Shown here in pieces: positions 62,310-64,000 of a DNA stretch of 64,000 nt. A program made the translations under genes and the position numbers. The DNA lies in assembly GCF_020073745.1 (NCBI RefSeq), contig NZ_JAIRAU010000035.1, forward strand, positions 152,342 to 216,341. The letters run 5' to 3'. Numbering within the stretch: the first letter of the stretch is position 1; each line of letters starts with the position of its first letter. The notes under the pieces are model-generated. The model was not told the origin of the DNA, made no database searches, and saw only the letters and a list, made by a program, of their open reading frames with translations. Origin of the DNA: Nannocystis pusilla. Its GTDB lineage: Bacteria; Myxococcota_A; Polyangia; Nannocystales; Nannocystaceae.

Positions 62310-63494
62310 GTGCCCGCCGTCCTCGTCCCCGACCGTCTCACTCGCCACGTCGCCGCCGGCCACCCGTGGCTGTACGTCGACGCCGTGCCCGAGGTCGTCG
62401 GCGCGCGCACCGGGGACCTCGTCACCCTGCTCGGCCAGGGGCGGCGCCCGATCGGCCACGCCCTGTTCGACGCCGACTCGCCGATCGCCCTCCGCGTCGT
62501 CGCCACCCGCAAGGACGAGCGGCCGGGTCCCGCGCTGTGGCGCCGGCGCCTCGAGACCGCCTGGCTCTTGCGCCAGACGACCCTCGACCTCTCGGCCACC
62601 GACGCCTTCCGCGTGCTCCACGGCGAGGGCGATCGGCTGCCCGGCGTCGTCGTCGACTTCTACGCCGGCTGCGCCGTGCTCAAGCTCGACACCCCCGCCT
62701 GGCTGCCGCACCTCGCCGACCTCACCGGGGCGATCGTCGACGTCGTCCGCCCGCGCTCGTTGTGGTTCAAGGGCTTGAGCGGCCAGCGCGGCGGCGACGA
62801 CGTCCCCGAGCCGCAGCGCCCGCGCCTCCTCGCCGGCGAGCCGCCGCCCCCGCTCGTGGCGATCCGCGAGCACGGCATGCGCATGCACGTCGACGTCCGC
62901 CGCGGCCAGAAGACCGGCATGTTCCTCGACCAGCGCGAGAACCGACGCCTGATCCGCCAGGTCGCGCGCGGCCGCGAGACCCTCAACCTGTTCTCGTACA
63001 CCGGCGGCTTCTCCCTCGCCGCCGCGCTCGGCGGCGCCCCGCGGGTCACCAGCGTCGACCTCGCGCGCAACGCCGTCGACGCCGCGCGCGACAACTTCGT
63101 CGCCAACGACCTCGACCCCGGCGCGCACGCCTTCGTCGCCGCCGACGCCTTCGCCTTTCTCGACGACACCGCCGGCACCACCTACGACCTCGTCGTCGTC
63201 GACCCGCCCTCGTTCGCCCCCAACCACAAGTCGGTGCGCGCCGCCGAGGCCGCCTACGCCCGCCTCAACGCCAGCGCCCTGCGCCAGGTCCGGCCCGGCG
63301 GTTTGCTCGCCGCCGCCAGCTGTTCGAGCCATGTCCCGATGGACATGTTCTTAAAAATTCTCGGCGAGTCGGCGCGCCAGGCTCGGCGCCCGCTGCGGCT
63401 GCTCGAGGTCCGCGGCGAGCCGCCCGACCACCCGACCCCGCTGCACTTCCCCGAGGGTCGCTACCTCAAGTTCGTGCTCGCACTGGCCGAGTGA
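62310..63494 (+). CDS. RlmI-like class I SAM-dependent methyltransferase
   Basis: A 394-residue rRNA cytosine-5 methyltransferase-like protein. The N-terminal PUA-like region (DRLTRHVAAGHPWLYVDAV) leads into the middle domain and a class I Rossmann domain with NLFSYTGGFSLAAAL (motif I), SVDLARNAVDAARDNF (motif II) and VVVDPPSFAP (DPPSF, motif IV), and a catalytic-type Cys in LAAASCSSH. Specificity for 23S rRNA is inferred from RlmI similarity. GTG 62310 lacks a clear ribosome binding site. The repeat copy at 63330-63347 overlaps the codons just after that Cys, and FLK there is written ttc-tta-aaa. Confidence 0.86.
   Translation: MPAVLVPDRLTRHVAAGHPWLYVDAVPEVVGARTGDLVTLLGQGRRPIGHALFDADSPIALRVVATRKDERPGPALWRRRLETAWLLRQTTLDLSATDAFRVLHGEGDRLPGVVVDFYAGCAVLKLDTPAWLPHLADLTGAIVDVVRPRSLWFKGLSGQRGGDDVPEPQRPRLLAGEPPPPLVAIREHGMRMHVDVRRGQKTGMFLDQRENRRLIRQVARGRETLNLFSYTGGFSLAAALGGAPRVTSVDLARNAVDAARDNFVANDLDPGAHAFVAADAFAFLDDTAGTTYDLVVVDPPSFAPNHKSVRAAEAAYARLNASALRQVRPGGLLAAASCSSHVPMDMFLKILGESARQARRPLRLLEVRGEPPDHPTPLHFPEGRYLKFVLALAE
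63330..63347. repeat. Dispersed repeat copy in methyltransferase gene
   Basis: CATGTCC-CGAT-GGACATG is a perfect 7-bp-arm copy of the family, read as HVPMDM next to the catalytic-type cysteine. Confidence 0.75.
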
Positions 63495-63498
63495 CGCG

Positions 63499-63831
63499 TC
63501 ACTTCACGGCAAGCAGCTCGACCTCGAACAGCAGCGCCGCGCGCGGCGGGATGACGTCCGAGAAGCCGCGGCGGCCGTAGCCGAGGTGCTGGGGGATCGT
63601 CAGCCGGCGCTTGCCGCCGACCTTCATGCCGACCACGCCCTGGTCCCAGCCCTTGATCACGTCGCCCGCGCCGAGCTGGAAGTTGAACGGACGCCCGCGG
63701 TCGAGCGAGCTGTCGAACTTCTGGCCGCCCTCGACCAGCCAGCCCGTGTAGTGCACGCTGACCTGCTTGCCCGATTCCGCGGTCTCGCCGGTGCCGACGA
63801 CGATGTCTTCGATCACGAGTTCTTCGGCCAT
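63499..63831 (-). CDS. FKBP-type peptidyl-prolyl isomerase
   Basis: A 110-residue single-domain FKBP, cytoplasmic (no signal peptide). The family markers are VSVHYTGWLVEGGQKFDSSLDRG, FQLGAGDVIKGWDQGVVGMKVGGKRRLTIP and YGRRGFSDVIPPRAALLFEVELL, which contain the active-site aromatics. ATG 63831 is chosen; a longer frame adds an unrelated N-terminus. It is convergent with the RlmI-like gene, stops only 4 bp apart, and divergent from the lipoprotein fragment. Confidence 0.95.
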   Translation of the reverse strand: MAEELVIEDIVVGTGETAESGKQVSVHYTGWLVEGGQKFDSSLDRGRPFNFQLGAGDVIKGWDQGVVGMKVGGKRRLTIPQHLGYGRRGFSDVIPPRAALLFEVELLAVK

Positions 63832-63913
63832 GGCCGACCATAGCGCACCTCCCCCGGCCTGTCGCCAGGCGACCCCTCGCCCGGCCCCGCGCCGCCTCGC
63901 TATCGTCGTTCGC

Positions 63914-64000
63914 ATGCGACTTCGCGCCCTCGCCCCCACGCTCCCGGTGCTCCTCGCGGCCTGCACCCGGGAGCCTCTCGACACCGACGGCACCGGGGGC
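63914..64000 (+). CDS. Lipoprotein N-terminus, cut by window end
   Basis: The first 29 residues of a lipoprotein: MRLRALAPTLPVLLAACTRE, with lipobox LLAAC and acylation at Cys17. Nothing more can be said, since the gene runs off the window. Confidence 0.65.
   Translation, partial: MRLRALAPTLPVLLAACTREPLDTDGTGG

Overview
The window is a stretch of a very GC-rich (roughly 70% or more by eye) bacterial chromosome that looks myxobacterial, most like the Nannocystis/Nannocystineae side of the group. The evidence is gene content: three membrane-anchored Ser/Thr protein kinases with TPR or propeller-like C-terminal halves, a subtilase with MopE-type metal-binding repeats and a MYXO-CTERM-like tail, two ADYC lipoproteins, many Cys-anchored lipoproteins, a sigma-54 activator, and Ku/LigD end joining. 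No rRNA, tRNA, CRISPR array, transposase or phage gene was seen.

Layout. 0-2 kb: minus-strand KamA-family radical SAM aminomutase plus a winged-helix regulator. 2.4-9.1 kb: plus-strand run of asparagine synthetase, class I aminotransferase, PolX with a degenerate PHP domain, an Old-Yellow-Enzyme-type oxidoreductase and an overlapping SDR. 9-13.8 kb: lipoprotein, a frameshifted Na+/H+ antiporter, a tiny membrane protein, the subtilase. 14-18.6 kb: PAS-STAS (RsbR-like) protein, two overlapping membrane genes, a histidine kinase. 18.7-27.6 kb: ADYC lipoprotein + Ser/Thr kinase, DUF2325 protein, VWA lipoprotein, a protein made of seven ribosomal-L7/L12-CTD-like modules, small exported proteins. 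27.6-34.2 kb: sigma-54 activator divergent from a ferredoxin, a HipA-like/DUF3037 pair, DEAD-box helicase, RRM protein, nuclease-fold candidate. 34.4-46.3 kb: unknown protein, second ADYC lipoprotein, membrane sulfatase-like enzyme, giant kinase with FG-GAP-like repeats, ArsR + double AHSA1 protein, a locally lower-GC lipoprotein and a partial duplicate of the AHSA1 gene. 46.4-56 kb: kinase with DFS in place of DFG, serine hydrolase, degenerate AAA/STAND-like TPR protein, PI-PLC-like lipoprotein. 56.2-64 kb: ku-ligD, PHA-system protein, FabV, RlmI-like methyltransferase, FKBP, start of a lipoprotein.

Two things stand out. First, 24504-26285 encodes seven tandem bL12 C-terminal domains without the L12 dimerisation domain: a possible multivalent dock for translational GTPases. 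Second, the whole window is peppered with a short inverted repeat, consensus about ACMTGTCCNNNNGGACAKGT, found between genes (often as hairpins between convergent genes) and also inside reading frames, including four in-frame 21-nt copies in one linker. I do not recognise this family.

All functional calls are from motif reading alone; no database search was run.
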